Below, one piece after another: positions 46,548-58,690 of a stretch of DNA of 64,000 nucleotides. Source of the stretch: Roridomyces roridus (taxonomy: Eukaryota; Basidiomycota; Agaricomycetes; Agaricales; Mycenaceae); the NCBI GenBank assembly GCA_029378245.1, contig JARKIF010000046.1, forward strand, positions 329,564 through 393,563, written 5' to 3'. How positions within the stretch are numbered: position 1 is the stretch's first letter; each line of letters opens with the position of its first letter. The notes beneath the pieces are model-generated. The model worked only from the letters and a program-made list of their open reading frames with translations. It was not told where the DNA came from and ran no database searches. Both the position numbers and the translations under genes were made by a program.

Positions 46548-48593
46548 ATGCACGAATGTTTACGACTCGGCGCACTCGAGAATCTTCCCATTTCAGTCCG
46601 AGTGCGTCCCTCTACATCTTGTGTGGCTCTGATTCATGGCCTCATTTTCACTCCGGTAGAGCTTCGCACAAGCAGCAGTCTCTGGCTCCACCGATCGAAT
46701 GCAATGGATCGTGGAGGCCATGATGCCAGAGGAGAATACGCCTAGCCTAATCTACCTTCTCCCCTTGGTGTATCGATTGCTCCACCCTGCCAGAATCCCG
46801 ACTTCCGACCCGGACTATGCGGTCCTCACGCGGGCCGAAGCGGACGCCTGTGAGGCGGCGATGGCTGCGCTGCAAGCAGTAGCCTACACCAAAACCATCC
46901 CGCATGAAGTCACAGTCGACGTCTGGAACCGTATCTGGCGCTGGCATCAGTTTCTCGAGGCGCATTACAAGGTCAGCGAGGATTTTCGCCAGGAGCAGGG
47001 ACTATGTTGTCGGACTGTCCAGGTCGCTCATCACCTACAGCGCCATCCACACATGGGTCCCATTATCAAGTCTACCCCTCGATTCTACAGCGCGGTGTTT
47101 CAGACGTGGATGGTGGCTCTGGAGGTGGCAATATACTCGAAGAACTTCTCCGCTATACCACTGTTCAACCCCGTGGCACCGTTCATGGCCGAAGTTGATT
47201 TCATTGCCACCCCGCAGAGATTAGAGGATTTCGTCGACGATCACGATATCTCGTTCGTTGCTACGCGGCTACTGGAGCATGCCGGTGTAGGCCTGAAATT
47301 ATTCAAAGATCCACCGCAGAGAAGGGCCGGTTCCCATGTTCTTTCGATTGCCCTTGGCTTTCTTATTCTCGTTGCAAAAGCCGCATATGAGCAGTACGTG
47401 CCCCTTGCGCGTCAGTTGTTTGTCGAGCTCGCACGACAGGATATTGCGTTAGGTCTTGTTCGTGTGGCTCATACTGTGCTCCAGACATCCAATGTGCCGA
47501 ACCCCGCAACAATCCTCAATTCTCTGTATTCCTTGAGGTTCATATTCCGGGAAGAGATGGTCAATCCCAAGGTTCGACTGGATATCGCTACCGGCATCAT
47601 ATATATTGTCGCTGTATGTGGCCAGGATGTCGACCTCGCCGAGCTGCGCGCCGAGACGGAAGATGTACTCAAGGATTTCCTCCTTCACTATCTCCCGTCC
47701 CTTACCATCCATTGGGGCGACGGTTCTGGAAGCACAGTTGTATCCGCACTTGATGCGCACGAATTTCGGCTGCCTGCGTTGTCGCCAGCGCTGCGCGACG
47801 CTTGGAAGAACTTTGCCGCCTTGGCTCGCGACAGAGCCGAATTTTCCAAGTCGTTCGATTCGACCGGTATCGTGCGTATGAAGGCCTGCGACAACACACT
47901 TGTGAGTGGATATTCTTCCGCTTTGATTTCGACTTTTGATAATTGTAGTGCACCGCGTTCGATGCTAGGACCCTTTTCAAACGCTGCTCGGGATGCGCCA
48001 CGGCGTTTTACTGCTCCGTTCGCTGTCAAGCTATCGACTGGAATGACGGCCATCGAGCGGCCTGTAAACACCATGACTCTCTACTACGTGGGCATTTTGG
48101 GCGGACCTCCACAAGTCCCACAACGTCGCGGCAACGCGCCGTCATGCGCTCCATCCTTCATCGCGACTACCTCGATTTGAAACTTCACATATACACCGAG
48201 GCCGTCCGTAGCATGCATCTGTCGGGCGACCCAGACGCAGGTTACTTTGTCATGTTTGACTATACTCGTGGTGGTGTCATCGTGGATGTCCATTCGCTGG
48301 CGCTGAAATCGAGGGACTTGATCTGGCTATGGGAGCTGGAGCCCGAGTGGGATGAGATCGAGGCGCGGGCAGAACGTAGCGGAGGTCGCATGACGATTCA
48401 TGTTATGCGCGTGCGTGAGGGGAGCTTGAATAGGCGTTGGGTCGTTCCGCTGCGTAGCAGCAACGGCATGGTTCATGACGAACTGGTTAATCTTGCGTGG
48501 GACGAAGCCTATTGCAATTGGGAGGATGGGTTGCAGAGTAGGCTTGAGGCATTGGTGGTGAGGTCCGACTCAGAGGTTATCGAGTTTCACTAA
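46548..48593 (+). CDS. MYND zinc-finger protein, copy 2, 646 aa, intact
   Basis: Three exons: 46548-46601, 46660-47901 and 47949-48593. Introns are 58 and 47 bp, both GT-AG in phase 0. Residues 1-425 are helical with Leu-rich blocks (NTPSLIYLLPLVYRLLHPAR; FVELARQDIALGLVRVAHTV), perhaps armadillo-like repeats. A MYND finger follows: Cys 428, 433, 445, 448, 454, 458, His 467 and Cys 471 (K-R-C-S-G-C-A-T-A-F-Y-C-S-V-R-C-Q ... H-R-A-A-C). The first Cys pair is spaced C-x4-C, wider than the usual C-x2-C, and is split by an intron. A C-terminal module of about 160 residues ends the protein (AGYFVMFDYTRG, SGGRMTIHVMRV, RRWVVPLRSSNGMVHDELV). MYND fingers bind proline-rich partners. The family's role in mushrooms is unknown. 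It is the only member of the tandem trio without a lesion. Confidence 0.88.
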
Positions 48594-48689
48594 TGGTTAC
48601 TGCTGCCGAATCCACTGCTCACCGAAACATGTTGTATAGTCCACAAAACAACTTTGCTACGCATATTCTTCCATGTCTGAGTTACAAAC

Positions 48690-50375
48690 TCACGCCTCTG
48701 CTCGCGCCCTTTCCGAATACCCTGGCGGTGGTTCGTCCAACAGTCCCAGAGCCCATGGGGAAGACAATTGAGCCCGTAGTTCCCGCATCTGTGTCTCCTG
48801 GATTACAAGCTGCTCCCGCAGGCGCACAACGGTCTCGGACGTGGCACTTGGTGCCAAAAGAGACCTCAACCGGTTGGAAAATCGTTGTTGATTCCGTAGG
48901 TGTATGATCTTCTCTTGCGCCGCCTGCAGCTCGTTGCGCAGATAGTCCTGCCGAACTTTGGTGTTTTCCTGCGGATCCTCGCCATGTCCGTCGCGCGAAA
49001 GCACAATCCCGGCCACATCGGGATGAAGCACAGGATACGGACGGGGGATGCCGACTGCAGTATAATCATCGTTTGACCCAAGTCTGCGTGGGCGGTTTCT
49101 AAAACGGAGGAGGAGACCAATGGCGGAGAAAAAGCAGAGGACTCCCACCCCGATTCCTGCGATGGCCCCCGCTGAGATTTCGTGTCTGAGGACATGATCG
49201 TTCGATGTCGGCCCAAGTGACACTGTGGATGCCGGGGAAATGGTACTTGAGGAACCGCTAAGACTGGAAGACAGAGGACTGCTTGTAGGAAAGGTGCCGC
49301 CGTTGTAGTGGTGGGTGGGTCCGGTTCAAAGAAACAGTTCGAACGCGAACCGAACTGAACTGAACGCCCGTTCAGCGTTCAGGTTCGGTAAATTGGTGAA
49401 CCTGAACGCAAAGTTCGGTTCGGCGTTCGGGCGGGAGTGGGCGCGTTCGAACGTGAACGCAAAATCGAACCGAAAGCCGCCATTCTTGAGACTTTGACTG
49501 CAAGTTCAAGTTGATTACCAGCTGGAGACTCAACAGATTAGTGAAACCACTCACACAGTCACCTTTAATGCAACCAGAAGCCAAGTAAGAGACTGCGGTG
49601 GGTCGGTGCTGGCTGTCCGATCAGTATTGATGGCGCATCAGAGCGGCGCGAGTCGGATTGTACAGGCATTGCGCACGTATAATTGCACTGGGTGCCTAGT
49701 CTGTGTTACTTTGTGCTTCCATAACTACATTTGAAGCTCATCTTACCCCGAAGTTTGCTTAGATTATCACGGGAAAATCCGGGGTTCGAACGCGTTCGAA
49801 CGCCGAACTGAACGCGAACGTGCGTTCAGGTTCACGAACGCTGCGTTCACGTTCGGCGTTCAGCAAAAAGGTGCCCGAACGCGAACCGAACCGGACCGAC
49901 CCATCACTACGCCGGTGGAGCTGGGGATGAGGACAACTAAGTTGGTCGCAGCCTGCGCGTCGAAAGTTATGGGCTAAGCAAAGATGCAGTTGCGCTGATT
50001 CCCCTTGGATAAATCACGAACCGAGGGTGTCTGCAAAGCCATCAGAATTGCCCAAGATGGTAGCGTTGACTTTCCTTCTACATTGCCCGTTAGCATCGGA
50101 CGAAATGGTGGACTCCATAGTGAAACTCACGGGGTCCAGGGGACGGGAGCGGTCTGGACATACATAAGGATGTTTTTTTCTGTTAGACACAGCAAACGTA
50201 CGAAATCGCGTCCACCCCGCACCCTGCAGCTGTTGAATACTCGTTCCAGCTTTTCAAGATCGTCAGGAAATGTGGGCCTCGGCCAAAGTCGGAGGTCCCA
50301 TGCACCTTGCACCTTCCTTAGACAGGCAGTTTTCGCAAGCAGCAGTGATGAAATAAGTAGCGCTGCTACAGGCAC
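48690..50375 (-). pseudogene. Single-pass membrane protein gene split by a hAT-like element
   Basis: The minus strand starts with a signal peptide (MPVAALLISSLLLAK, ATG at 50375). Short exons separated by introns follow, and then A-A-T-N-L-V-V-L-I-P-S-S-T-G. The element 49306-49909 interrupts here. Coding resumes as G-T-F-P-T-S-S-P-L-S-S-S-L-S-G-S-S-S-T, a Ser/Thr-rich stalk. One membrane helix follows (AGAIAGIGVGVLCFFSAIGL) with a basic stop-transfer R-F-R-N-R-P-R-R. The cytoplasmic tail is a coiled coil (VRLREQLVIQETQMRELRAQ) and ends with a P-P-P-G-Y motif. This layout is common among agaricomycete surface proteins of unknown function. Joining of the 5' exons (50040-50375) is uncertain. 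Confidence 0.6.
49306..49909. mobile_element. hAT-type non-autonomous element, 604 bp
   Basis: Ends 'tagtggtgggtgggtccggt' and, as reverse complement, 'tagtgatgggtcggtccggt'. Flanks are 'cgccgttg' (49298-49305) and 'cgccggtg' (49910-49917), an 8-bp duplication with one change. Subterminal regions are packed with 'gttcgaacg' and 'cgttcggcgttc' palindromic words. No transposase. Different family from the element at 35923. Confidence 0.82.
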
Positions 50376-51497
50376 ACGATTCCGGGGGTGTCGAACCGCA
50401 AATGACGTTCAAGAGTAGGTCACAGGGCCCTTGGCCATAAGGATTGCTGAGCTGCACAGGTCACTCAGTGAATGGGATGTAGCCCATGAAACGCACTGGT
50501 GAGCAGTCCTTCGCTCGTTTGTGGGTGATCATCGGTGTTTTCTAGGGTCTCAAAGACCTGACTTGGACCGGGATAAGACACGGATAGCCTAAGTGACGTT
50601 GATTACATGTAACTTGAAAGAAAGAGACTCGGAGACGATGCACGTACGAATCAAAAATGGCGGAAAAGGAACTAGGCTGTTGGGATTTACGCCGTCAGCG
50701 TGTTGATCCGTGTTGAGCTGATTCCAAGTTTGCAATCGCAAGCCAGTTAAGGTAAGATGCGTTAGGGCAAACGGATGCCCAACGCCTACATTTCAGCAGG
50801 CTTATATACTACTTTACAATGTAACTGGAATGTTCTACAAAAATCTAAGAAACTGTATCAGTCAGCAAAAGGGAATATTCCAGAAGGTTCTCGAGGGTGG
50901 CGAAGCATGTCATGCCAGAAACCCAAATTCCCAACATAGGCGACGTGCAGTACCGGAGTGCACGAGAGGGTAGAGGAAGCACCGATTTCTGTTGCCCTGG
51001 ACACCGCCAACGAACGAGATCTTATGAAACATGGATGAGGAGGCACTGCGGCACCGGATCCGAATTAATTTGAAGATGTTCCGCCGGATTGGACCATGGT
51101 GGTCTTTACACTTCGAGGGTTTGAGGAGCGGACTCCAGACACGCCAAATTTCACAATGCTGGAGGTGTTCTGTAGTCGAAAATACTGTGCGTAGACCGCC
51201 TCTCAGATTTAATTGTCTCCATAAAGGGAAGGGACCATCAGGGGAGGCGGGAAACAATCTGGACGCGATACCGCAGCTTCCTCAATGCCCAGGATCCGAG
51301 GTAACGAACATCAGCGAGTAAAATGATTAGGACTGCCATACTAGATGGTCGAAGATAGCATCGGAATAGAGGACGGTGGATTTGTTGTGTTTCTTGGAAT
51401 AATGTATCATTTCTACTTGGAACTGTGGTTGCGGATGAGAAGTGTGATTGCCTCGGATCGAGGGCATTCGAAGGGAAGGGATAGCACATACCACCAT
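50376..51497. other. Unassigned, possible decayed minus-strand gene
   Basis: Minus frames at 50910-51340 (MAVLIILLADVRYLGSWALR; PFPLWRQLNLRGGLRTVFST) look like protein but have several frame changes and no recognised domain. The remainder is promoter of the membrane gene. Confidence 0.3.
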
Positions 51498-52643
51498 CTA
51501 GATAGCGTCCCCAGAGCGATACACCGCACAAGCCAAAATCCCATCCGCTCGCGGCCCCGGAAACCTCGCACCCATATCCGCTTCAAACTCCTGCAGCGAG
51601 ACGCCCTCGGCCTCATATTTCGCAAAACCCTGGACCCGGCGCAGCCGCGGGAGTCGTTTGGCATACAGCCTGGTGCCGAATAAAGCGAACGGCTCTGGCG
51701 GCTGAGCGGGTTCGTCGGACAGCGGACTCGGAGCGGGCTCCACGATGAAGGATAGTTCCTCGAGCGCCGGAGTTTTTTCGGCCAGGTTGACGAATGAACC
51801 GGCGAATGTGAGAGCGTCCTTCCAGGACGGTGCGATGATGTCGAGGGAGAGCTTCCGGAGGTTCGGGAGGAACGGGGGGTCGAGGGGATGCTGCATGCGA
51901 TCGGTTTCGGACGGGATGAAACCCCACGTCAAGACCAAGGATTCTAGACAGTCCAGAAACGAGGAAGCGTGAAGGAACTCCCCGACGGCCTCGTCCAAAA
52001 TCAGATTCATCTGCGTAAGATGACGGGTGGAGGGGCGGACAGTACTGCCGTGCATGAAGGTGTACATGGATTTTCCGCAGCCAATAATGGTGAGATGGCG
52101 CAGACGCTCGACGTTGGGGTTGGGGATGTGCAACGACAAGTCCCCATAGGAAACTCCGACGCAGATCAATGTCAATTGAGAGAAGGCGTGGACGGCGTAG
52201 TGGAGGAACGTAGAAGGAACCTCTTTAATGGAATCCAGATGCAAAGTCTGAATTGTCGGTAGTTGAACGAGGCGCAGGATGGATGAGCGTATGGCAGAGG
52301 AAATCTGCACCCATGAGAAACCGTCGTCGTAGTTTCCGGTGAGCGCGAGACTATTCAGCCCCCCGAGCAGATCCAACACGTCTAGATGCTCGCAGTCGCG
52401 TACGTCTGACACGCTAATGGCCAGGCTGCGGACGTATTTGGTGAGATGTGGGGACTCGGTGAGGAGTAAATGGAGCTGTCGGCAGGCCGAGTTTGTTGTC
52501 AATGAGACGGTTTGGAAGAGAAAGCGTTGAGAGGGGGCGACGAAACGCCTCGCAACCAGTGAAAGTGATTCAATAGTTTCGTAGTCGTCTGTGTGCTCCA
52601 CGATTTCGTCCATGAGCTCCGAGGGAATGAGGGCGAATGGCAT
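51498..52643 (-). CDS. F-box protein, 381 aa
   Basis: A single exon from ATG 52643 to TAG 51498. The N-terminus MPFALIPSELMDEIVEHTDD followed by L-S-L-V-A-R-R-F-V is an F-box-like motif that would bind Skp1. The rest is a chain of Leu-rich segments (LDVLDLLGGLNSLALTG, LPTIQTLHLDSI, VERLRHLTIIG, CLESLVLTWGF, LPNLRKLSLDII, TPALEELSFIV) typical of the irregular leucine-rich repeats of basidiomycete F-box proteins. No stop or frameshift is seen. It is probably a substrate receptor of an SCF ubiquitin ligase; the substrate is unknown. An in-frame extension upstream to 52793 lacks conservation cues, so the ATG beside the F-box is preferred. Confidence 0.85.
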   Translation of the reverse strand: MPFALIPSELMDEIVEHTDDYETIESLSLVARRFVAPSQRFLFQTVSLTTNSACRQLHLLLTESPHLTKYVRSLAISVSDVRDCEHLDVLDLLGGLNSLALTGNYDDGFSWVQISSAIRSSILRLVQLPTIQTLHLDSIKEVPSTFLHYAVHAFSQLTLICVGVSYGDLSLHIPNPNVERLRHLTIIGCGKSMYTFMHGSTVRPSTRHLTQMNLILDEAVGEFLHASSFLDCLESLVLTWGFIPSETDRMQHPLDPPFLPNLRKLSLDIIAPSWKDALTFAGSFVNLAEKTPALEELSFIVEPAPSPLSDEPAQPPEPFALFGTRLYAKRLPRLRRVQGFAKYEAEGVSLQEFEADMGARFPGPRADGILACAVYRSGDAI

Positions 52644-55600
52644 GATGGACGTCGTAAGCAAGTTGTAAGAAGTTGGCCGTCGGCAAGACTGGAAATCAAA
52701 AGTCAAACAGGCACAAATCCCGTGACCTGTTGTCCACAACCACATCCGTTCGACGTTCGCTCCGATGACGACGTTGCTGTCTATCCGCGTCACTGCACCG
52801 CACCAGAGTCCTACGTAGCCAACCTACCCCGAACCCAAGGTGCACCTACACACCTACTCGATTTCCGACTCGTGACCTCCCCACCCTTCGAGAATCGAGT
52901 CCTGTCAACTTGACGTCACTTTCTGCTCAAGTTGAATCCTCCACCAGGGCTTTCACTACACCAAGAGCCCTGCATCCACCCCTGAATTCAAGCACTCGCC
53001 GGTACATGCTATGCCCGTCTCGCCCCCCAAATAACACACCTCTGAACTGGGCGTCTGACTGTATTAGGACAAACTGGATTCTTATATAAAGGAAGGTTGG
53101 GCACGCCTTGCAACTTCTCTGGACTGTGTTCTACTCCGCAAATCAACGGCCGCATACTCAATTTTCTCACCTGGTGTGCTCTAGGTCTAGACTCTGTCGG
53201 ACAGACCACGAAGAGGCCTCCGCGCCTGCCCGTACTCCTAGACACGCCCGACTCAAACGTGGGTTTAGCCGGTATCTTGATTTGAATCCGATAGGATGGA
53301 CGACCTTTCTAAGACTACAATTCAAGAAGTCGACAACGTGACTCATTTTCATCCCATCTTTTCAGTACCTATCGACTTGGGTTTCAAGTATTCAAACCAT
53401 TCAATCCCTGGTTCGTGAACAGTCCCGTTGTCCGGGTGAACTGAACTGACTCGGAGACAGTGAAATGTGGCCAAAGGCCGCTCAAGGTTTAATGCAATCT
53501 ATACCGTGCCTCCCCGTCATTATGACTCTGTGCTCGGTTGTCGAAGCTGTGGCTACCTTCTGGCTCTGGGTACATACACTCTAGCCTTCTGCGGCGTGGA
53601 CCTACTCGGCTATCTGCTACCCCCCGCTTGAATTCACCAAGTTGTTGACACCGATACTGGCCAATCTAGTTTCACTCCCAAAGTCATCGCATTCTTACCA
53701 GTCCCTCCCTAGCTTCGTGGCAGGCTCATTCTGAAATCCATCCGTGCTGAGCTGGCTTCCTACTCGATTCCGGCGGTTCGCTTTCGCCTTCGGTACCGCT
53801 TCCCAGACTCATGTGCACTCTTGGACATTCCTGTCAAGCTCGCATAGATTCTACCGGCTCGAGGCGGCGCTCACAAGTACTCGACTATCAGATAAAAATC
53901 ACCGCAGAAACCCATCATCGCGGAATATGTATACAACTCACCTCGACTCCGACTCCGCCGCGACTTGGCGCTACGGCTCCGAGCATCGTGCTCCGACCAA
54001 TCATGACAATATTCGCTAGTGGTCATGGGCGACGTATGTATGCAATTTTCTTGTCCGCAGTCGTTGGAGTTGACAAGGCGCTTGGCCGCTTGGCCGCTTA
54101 GCTGGTTCGTGGGTTGGTACCGATACGACGCTCGCCGCCGCGGAATATCAATCGATCTGCGCACAACGTACTCTCGTTCAAATTTATTCCTCGGTGAGTA
54201 CCGTCGTTAATTTCCCTCTTTGTCTATAGGCTGGTTCGAGTCCTCATCTAGTATTAGCCTCCTCTCCATTGGCGACCCAAGAAAATTCCCAATACGGCCT
54301 GACCCTTACCAGGCGGTTCGCGCCGCCCCTTCTACGGCAAACTCATCCATGATGTATCTGCCGCACAACGAGGCTTCCGTGTATCTTATCAGTTGCACCC
54401 CGCTACACGCATAACTGATCACTGTGGCGACCTAGTACCACTTACTACCACGCGCAATCGAGTCTGCAGTGAACATTCAATCCATCCGATTGCAGCCTAC
54501 TCTCAAGACGATCTAACAATCGGGCTGGTTTGCAACTCAAGGGAAGCAAGTAAGTAAGTATATGTAAAGCACTGACTGGAATCAAGCAGACGATCGACCG
54601 CCCGCGTTATACTCTCCCGCCCGAGGCCGGCCGCCCGCCCGCCAATCATCGCATCGTATCCATCACTCTCGAGCGAACCGAACTACTGAAGTGGGGTCAG
54701 TGTGTGTAAGTAAGTAGCTCGGGTTTCAATTTCACTTTCCTAGCCGTCGCTGTATCCTCCTCCTCCTGTACTCGGATAGGGGCGCGTCGCGTCGCGTCGG
54801 CGACCTTGGTAACTAACATCTGAATTCCTCACCGCATTACCTTCACATTGGCAGAATTCAGGGGCGCGGTGCATCGCGTCGGCAACCTCGTCTAAATCCC
54901 TCCCCGCTCCGCTCCGCATTACCCACTCATGGCCAAGAATCACAGACAGTCCTTCTCCCCCGCCCCTTCTAAGAACCGGCACTCTAAAGCACCGGTGCGG
55001 CGGTCGGTGCGGTGCCCACCTATGGCTGGCAGCTAGAATGTCTGCAAGTCGGATTCTTACCAGTTCTTGTACTTCTAGTTACTTCTGCTCGCGGGTCGAT
55101 CCACTCCACTCCGGTACGCACGACTTACCCGGGTCCGAAGAGGAAGAAGTTAGAGAGTCTACCCTGGTCCGTCCTTGGCCGACTGAGTCGCATTGGCTGG
55201 TCTCACTAGCAAACTTGGCAGAATAGTAACTTGAATTCGATTCAATTTCAATTCATTCCAATTCCCTCCCCCTCCGCCGTGTAATGCTAGGTAGATAGAC
55301 TAAAAGTAAGTAGTGTGTGTGTAGATGCCGAAGAATATATATGTAGATGCGAATATGCCAATGTGCAGTATAAGGTAGAGATGAGGATGACGCTCCTAAC
55401 GAGCGAGCGGGCTCTGTACGGTCGAGCAGATAAGGTAGTAGGAGAGTGAAAGCAAGAAGAAGTGCGATGCGATGCATATGCGATAGATGGATGAATGCGA
55501 CGATGAGTGACGAGTAAAGGCTCCGTCCCAAGAAGAAGAAGCATGCCTTCCCAGCGCTGTCAGAGCGCGAGGCAGCAGCGGTGCGGCGATAAGCACTCTG

Positions 55601-55686
55601 GGGTCCTGCTCCAAGACAGGGGGGCGGATGCAAGGAGGGTGAATCGCGAGGCGGCGCCTACGTGGACACGTGCAACGGGAACGGCC
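52644..55686. other. 3 kb without a recognised gene
   Basis: CT-rich on the plus strand at 52800-54400. Repeated 'ttgtaagtaagta' and 'gcgtcgcgtcg' words occur at 54550-54890. The part at 55250-55686 is the 3' flank of the cyclin gene. Open frames lack motifs. Confidence 0.35.
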
Positions 55687-56611
55687 TCATGCCCCATGCC
55701 CATGGTGCGGCAACGGGACGGGGAAGGCACGAAGGAGGTCATGGAAGCCCGCACTATGCGCAGACCGCTTGACAGGCCTCGGGTGAGGGTGCAGATCCAT
55801 GTCGACGTCGACGTCATCCATCGTAAAGACGGGCGTGGGCGGGGACATGCTGTCGTCGCTGCTGCTAGCAGGGGATGACGAGCGGAGGTCTGGGATGACG
55901 GGTGCATGACGACGGGCGTAAGGTTTTGTCGTAGCAGGACGAGTAGGTGTGGAAGTCCTACGATGCTGCCTCTGCGGCAGAGCCAGAGCACGTACGAGCC
56001 CCTCGTGATGGGCAAGCAAGTCTGTCTCGCCTACACGAAGCTCCCAATCGAGGACATCGAGAAACTCCCGCTCGATGCGCCCAATGTCCCTTTTGCCGAA
56101 AAGGCCCGTGCACAAAGCCCAGTGGACGTTCTTGAGCGTAGAGTCGTTGCTGTACTTTGAGGCACAGATGAGGGCACCGAGGAAGATACGCTCCAGGGCC
56201 CATTGCTCGAGGGCGATGGATAGGTGCGGCCGTACGCGAGCGACGTACACGAGGGTGACGAGCAGGGTGGCGGTGGAGACCTCTGCACGCTCGATGACGG
56301 TAGAGACAAAGGATGTAAACTTGTCGATGTGGGGCGAACGGTAGGCCGTCCGTCCTCGAGAGGATGGTCGGCCCATGGCGTAGTCGACAGTCTCTGACAC
56401 ACAGTCTACGACGTAATCTGAAAGCCAAGGTGAGAAGAGGAGATGAGCTTGAAAGAAAAGCAGACGCACCGATGACTGGGCCAGTAATCTGCACGTCGAC
56501 GAGCCGCAAAAGTTCAGGAGAATGTGTGGATGGGTCGAGGAGGGAAGCAGCGTGGACGGGTGAGTTACGGCTGCTGGAGGACGAGGCTGACGACGAGGAG
56601 GAGTAGTACAT
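55687..56611 (-). CDS. Pho80/PCL-type cyclin, 290 aa
   Basis: Two exons: 56611-56470 and 56417-55687, with a 52-bp GT-AG intron. Exon 1 is Ser-rich and ends ELLRLVDVQITGPVI. Exon 2 continues D-Y-V-V-D-C-V-S-E-T-V-D-Y-A-M-G. The cyclin box follows (SFVSTVIERAEVSTATLLVT-L-V-Y-V-A-R; RPHLSIALEQWALERIFLGA-L-I-C-A-S-K-Y). Then come NDSTLKNVHWALCTGLFGKR and DIGRIEREFLDVLDWELRV, the helix that in Pho80-type cyclins contacts the kinase. The C-terminal 110 residues are Pro/Ser/Asp-rich and probably disordered. Cyclins of this type activate Pho85-like kinases in cell-cycle or phosphate signalling. A damaged paralogue is at 33355-34110. Confidence 0.9.
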
Positions 56612-57714
56612 GGCTGTGGAGGGCGTCTGTCTAGCATTTTTCTGCCTCCTTGGGTCTTTATATGCACAGCGCTTGGATGAAGGTCCGGGCTTGTCTGAGA
56701 TTGGTCTGAGATCGAAATCGTCTCACTCCCCGATTTGGGTCTGATCTCGAACCGGTTCGCGAGCTGAGCCGAGCTCGGTACCTGTCCGACCCGGTGGCAA
56801 CGCCGCTGACCCTCGCTAACCGTCATTTTTGCAGGTAAATCCTTGGTCCTCTCGTCGATTTCTTTTCATTAGAATCACAATTCGTAGGCCCCACTGCATT
56901 TTCAATCATCGTAGTATGACCTCAACTGTCTATGACCGCCTCGGTGGAGCAACGCGAATCCTTGCCCCACAATTACACAATTCTGCCCACGAAATCATCA
57001 TATCGTTCCAGGCCGTTCCTGACTGCATCTTATTCCCGCACGGGACGCTAATAGACCCACGTTTCTCCCTTCCCTTCCCTTCCCGACTGACACAGCGCCG
57101 TCCCCGCCGCCCAAGGTATTTGTTACTCAGCGCCAGGAAGTTCGCGTATCACGGTCCAAATTCGTTCCGCTTGGCTGGGTACGCCGTAGTCTTCGGCGAC
57201 CCCGCTCTCACCTGACCTGACCAAGGCTGACGAAGGCCGTGCTCTTCCAATGGACTCACACTGATCCGCAGCCAGTTTCAGTTCAGTCCACGGGAGGAAC
57301 GTCGAATAAAAGGAGACCGAGGACTTACTACTACTATACTTGCCGACCGACCCCTTGTCGTGGGTCCTCGCAACACAACACAAACCCACGGCGTCTTCCA
57401 GTTCCTCTCGAATTTTCCTTTCTCCCGCCCTTGGGCGCGCCTCGGCAACGCATACGCCTGTTTCCTACCCGATCCTGCCGATGTCGATGTGATTAATTAT
57501 CGTGAGAGTCAGACGATGATTTGCACCCACATCAGAGGAGCAGTTGAGTTCCGTCGGAACACGGGGTTGCCCGGCGGCCCATGGAAGGGTACGGGTGAAC
57601 CGAATTGAAACCTCACCCGAATCATCGGTGCTGTGCTCTACCCGTTGAACAAGGAATCGTCAAGTCAAGTATTAACCAGAAGAACATTCACCATTCTGAA
57701 AGCAAACGAGTAGA
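56612..57714. other. Cyclin promoter side and gene-free stretch
   Basis: No motif-bearing frame is seen. The plus-strand frame 56829-57215 lacks support. Confidence 0.3.
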
Positions 57715-58690
57715 TAAGTACTTACCGTCAGAATTGCATTGAGAATAGGCTTCCAATCCAAGAACCCACACCTTTGGTCTTCCCACGCCAACTTGGGTGC
57801 GGGGTACGCAACTGGAATTAAATCCGTACTCAAGTACTTACCTCCACGGACTTGCGCGGCATTTGAAGAACGTGAAGGTGAAGGTGAAAATTTAAAACAC
57901 ACCAATAGGATAGGCGGCGTCGCAACCCGGATTTTCCGACCCGACAACCACGGCGCGCGGCGCGGGGATAATATACACTGTACAAACGCAGCTAAAATGT
58001 TGTTTTGATTGCCAGGATGGATTGCGATCAGCGAGCGAGGCCGTCGCGTGGGGTTCGGGAATATCGGATATCGGACAAGGGAGGTCGGCTTGGGGCGGCG
58101 CGGCGGACTGGATTTGAAAGACGGCGTCTTACATTTTTTTTTTCCATAGGTTCGAGGATCAAGGTTGCAACATATTTATTCGGACACGGAGACCGACGCG
58201 CAGGGCTCCGACTATTCAATAATTTAACGACCCCTGTGAAAAGGAAATTTTCCTTAGTAGCGCGAACGAAAGATACATCACATCGCAGGCAAGTACACGG
58301 CTCTTCTCCACAAGCAGAACCACCTTTCGAATTCAACCCCTCAACAGAGTCGGCGGGTAGGCAATCAAACCAACAATATCTGAATCGCTAAATAGCACTA
58401 GAAATCCGCGGCAGTCAAAGCAGATCTCCACGGGCGATAACGCCGTGCCGTGCCGGTGTCACCCGGGAACTCCCCGTTGCGACGCCGCGTATTCGTATTG
58501 GTGTTGCATTTTAAATTTCACCATCACCAGCTTCTGAGAATGCCGCGCAAGCCCGTGGAGGTAGGTAAGGATTTATTTAGTTGCATGGTACTTACCCCGC
58601 ACCCAAGTTGGTGTGGGAAGACCAAAGGTGTGGGTCTTGCTTTGAAAGTCTATTTGGCATTTCTGACCAGATATCATAGGTCTTCAGGCC
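57715..58690. repeat. Inverted repeat of about 180 bp with a 0.6-kb centre
   Basis: About 57730-57910 and the reverse complement of 58490-58680 match at most positions (gtgggaagaccaaaggtgtg; aatgccgcgcaag..cgtgga; ttggtgt...ttaaatttt). It may be a TIR element, or duplicated exon sequence: both arms include 'gtaagta'-like donor motifs. Confidence 0.6.

Noticed and set aside
55560..56015. Open frames antisense or shifted to the cyclin gene
   Set aside because: Shadows of the cyclin exons in GC-rich sequence.
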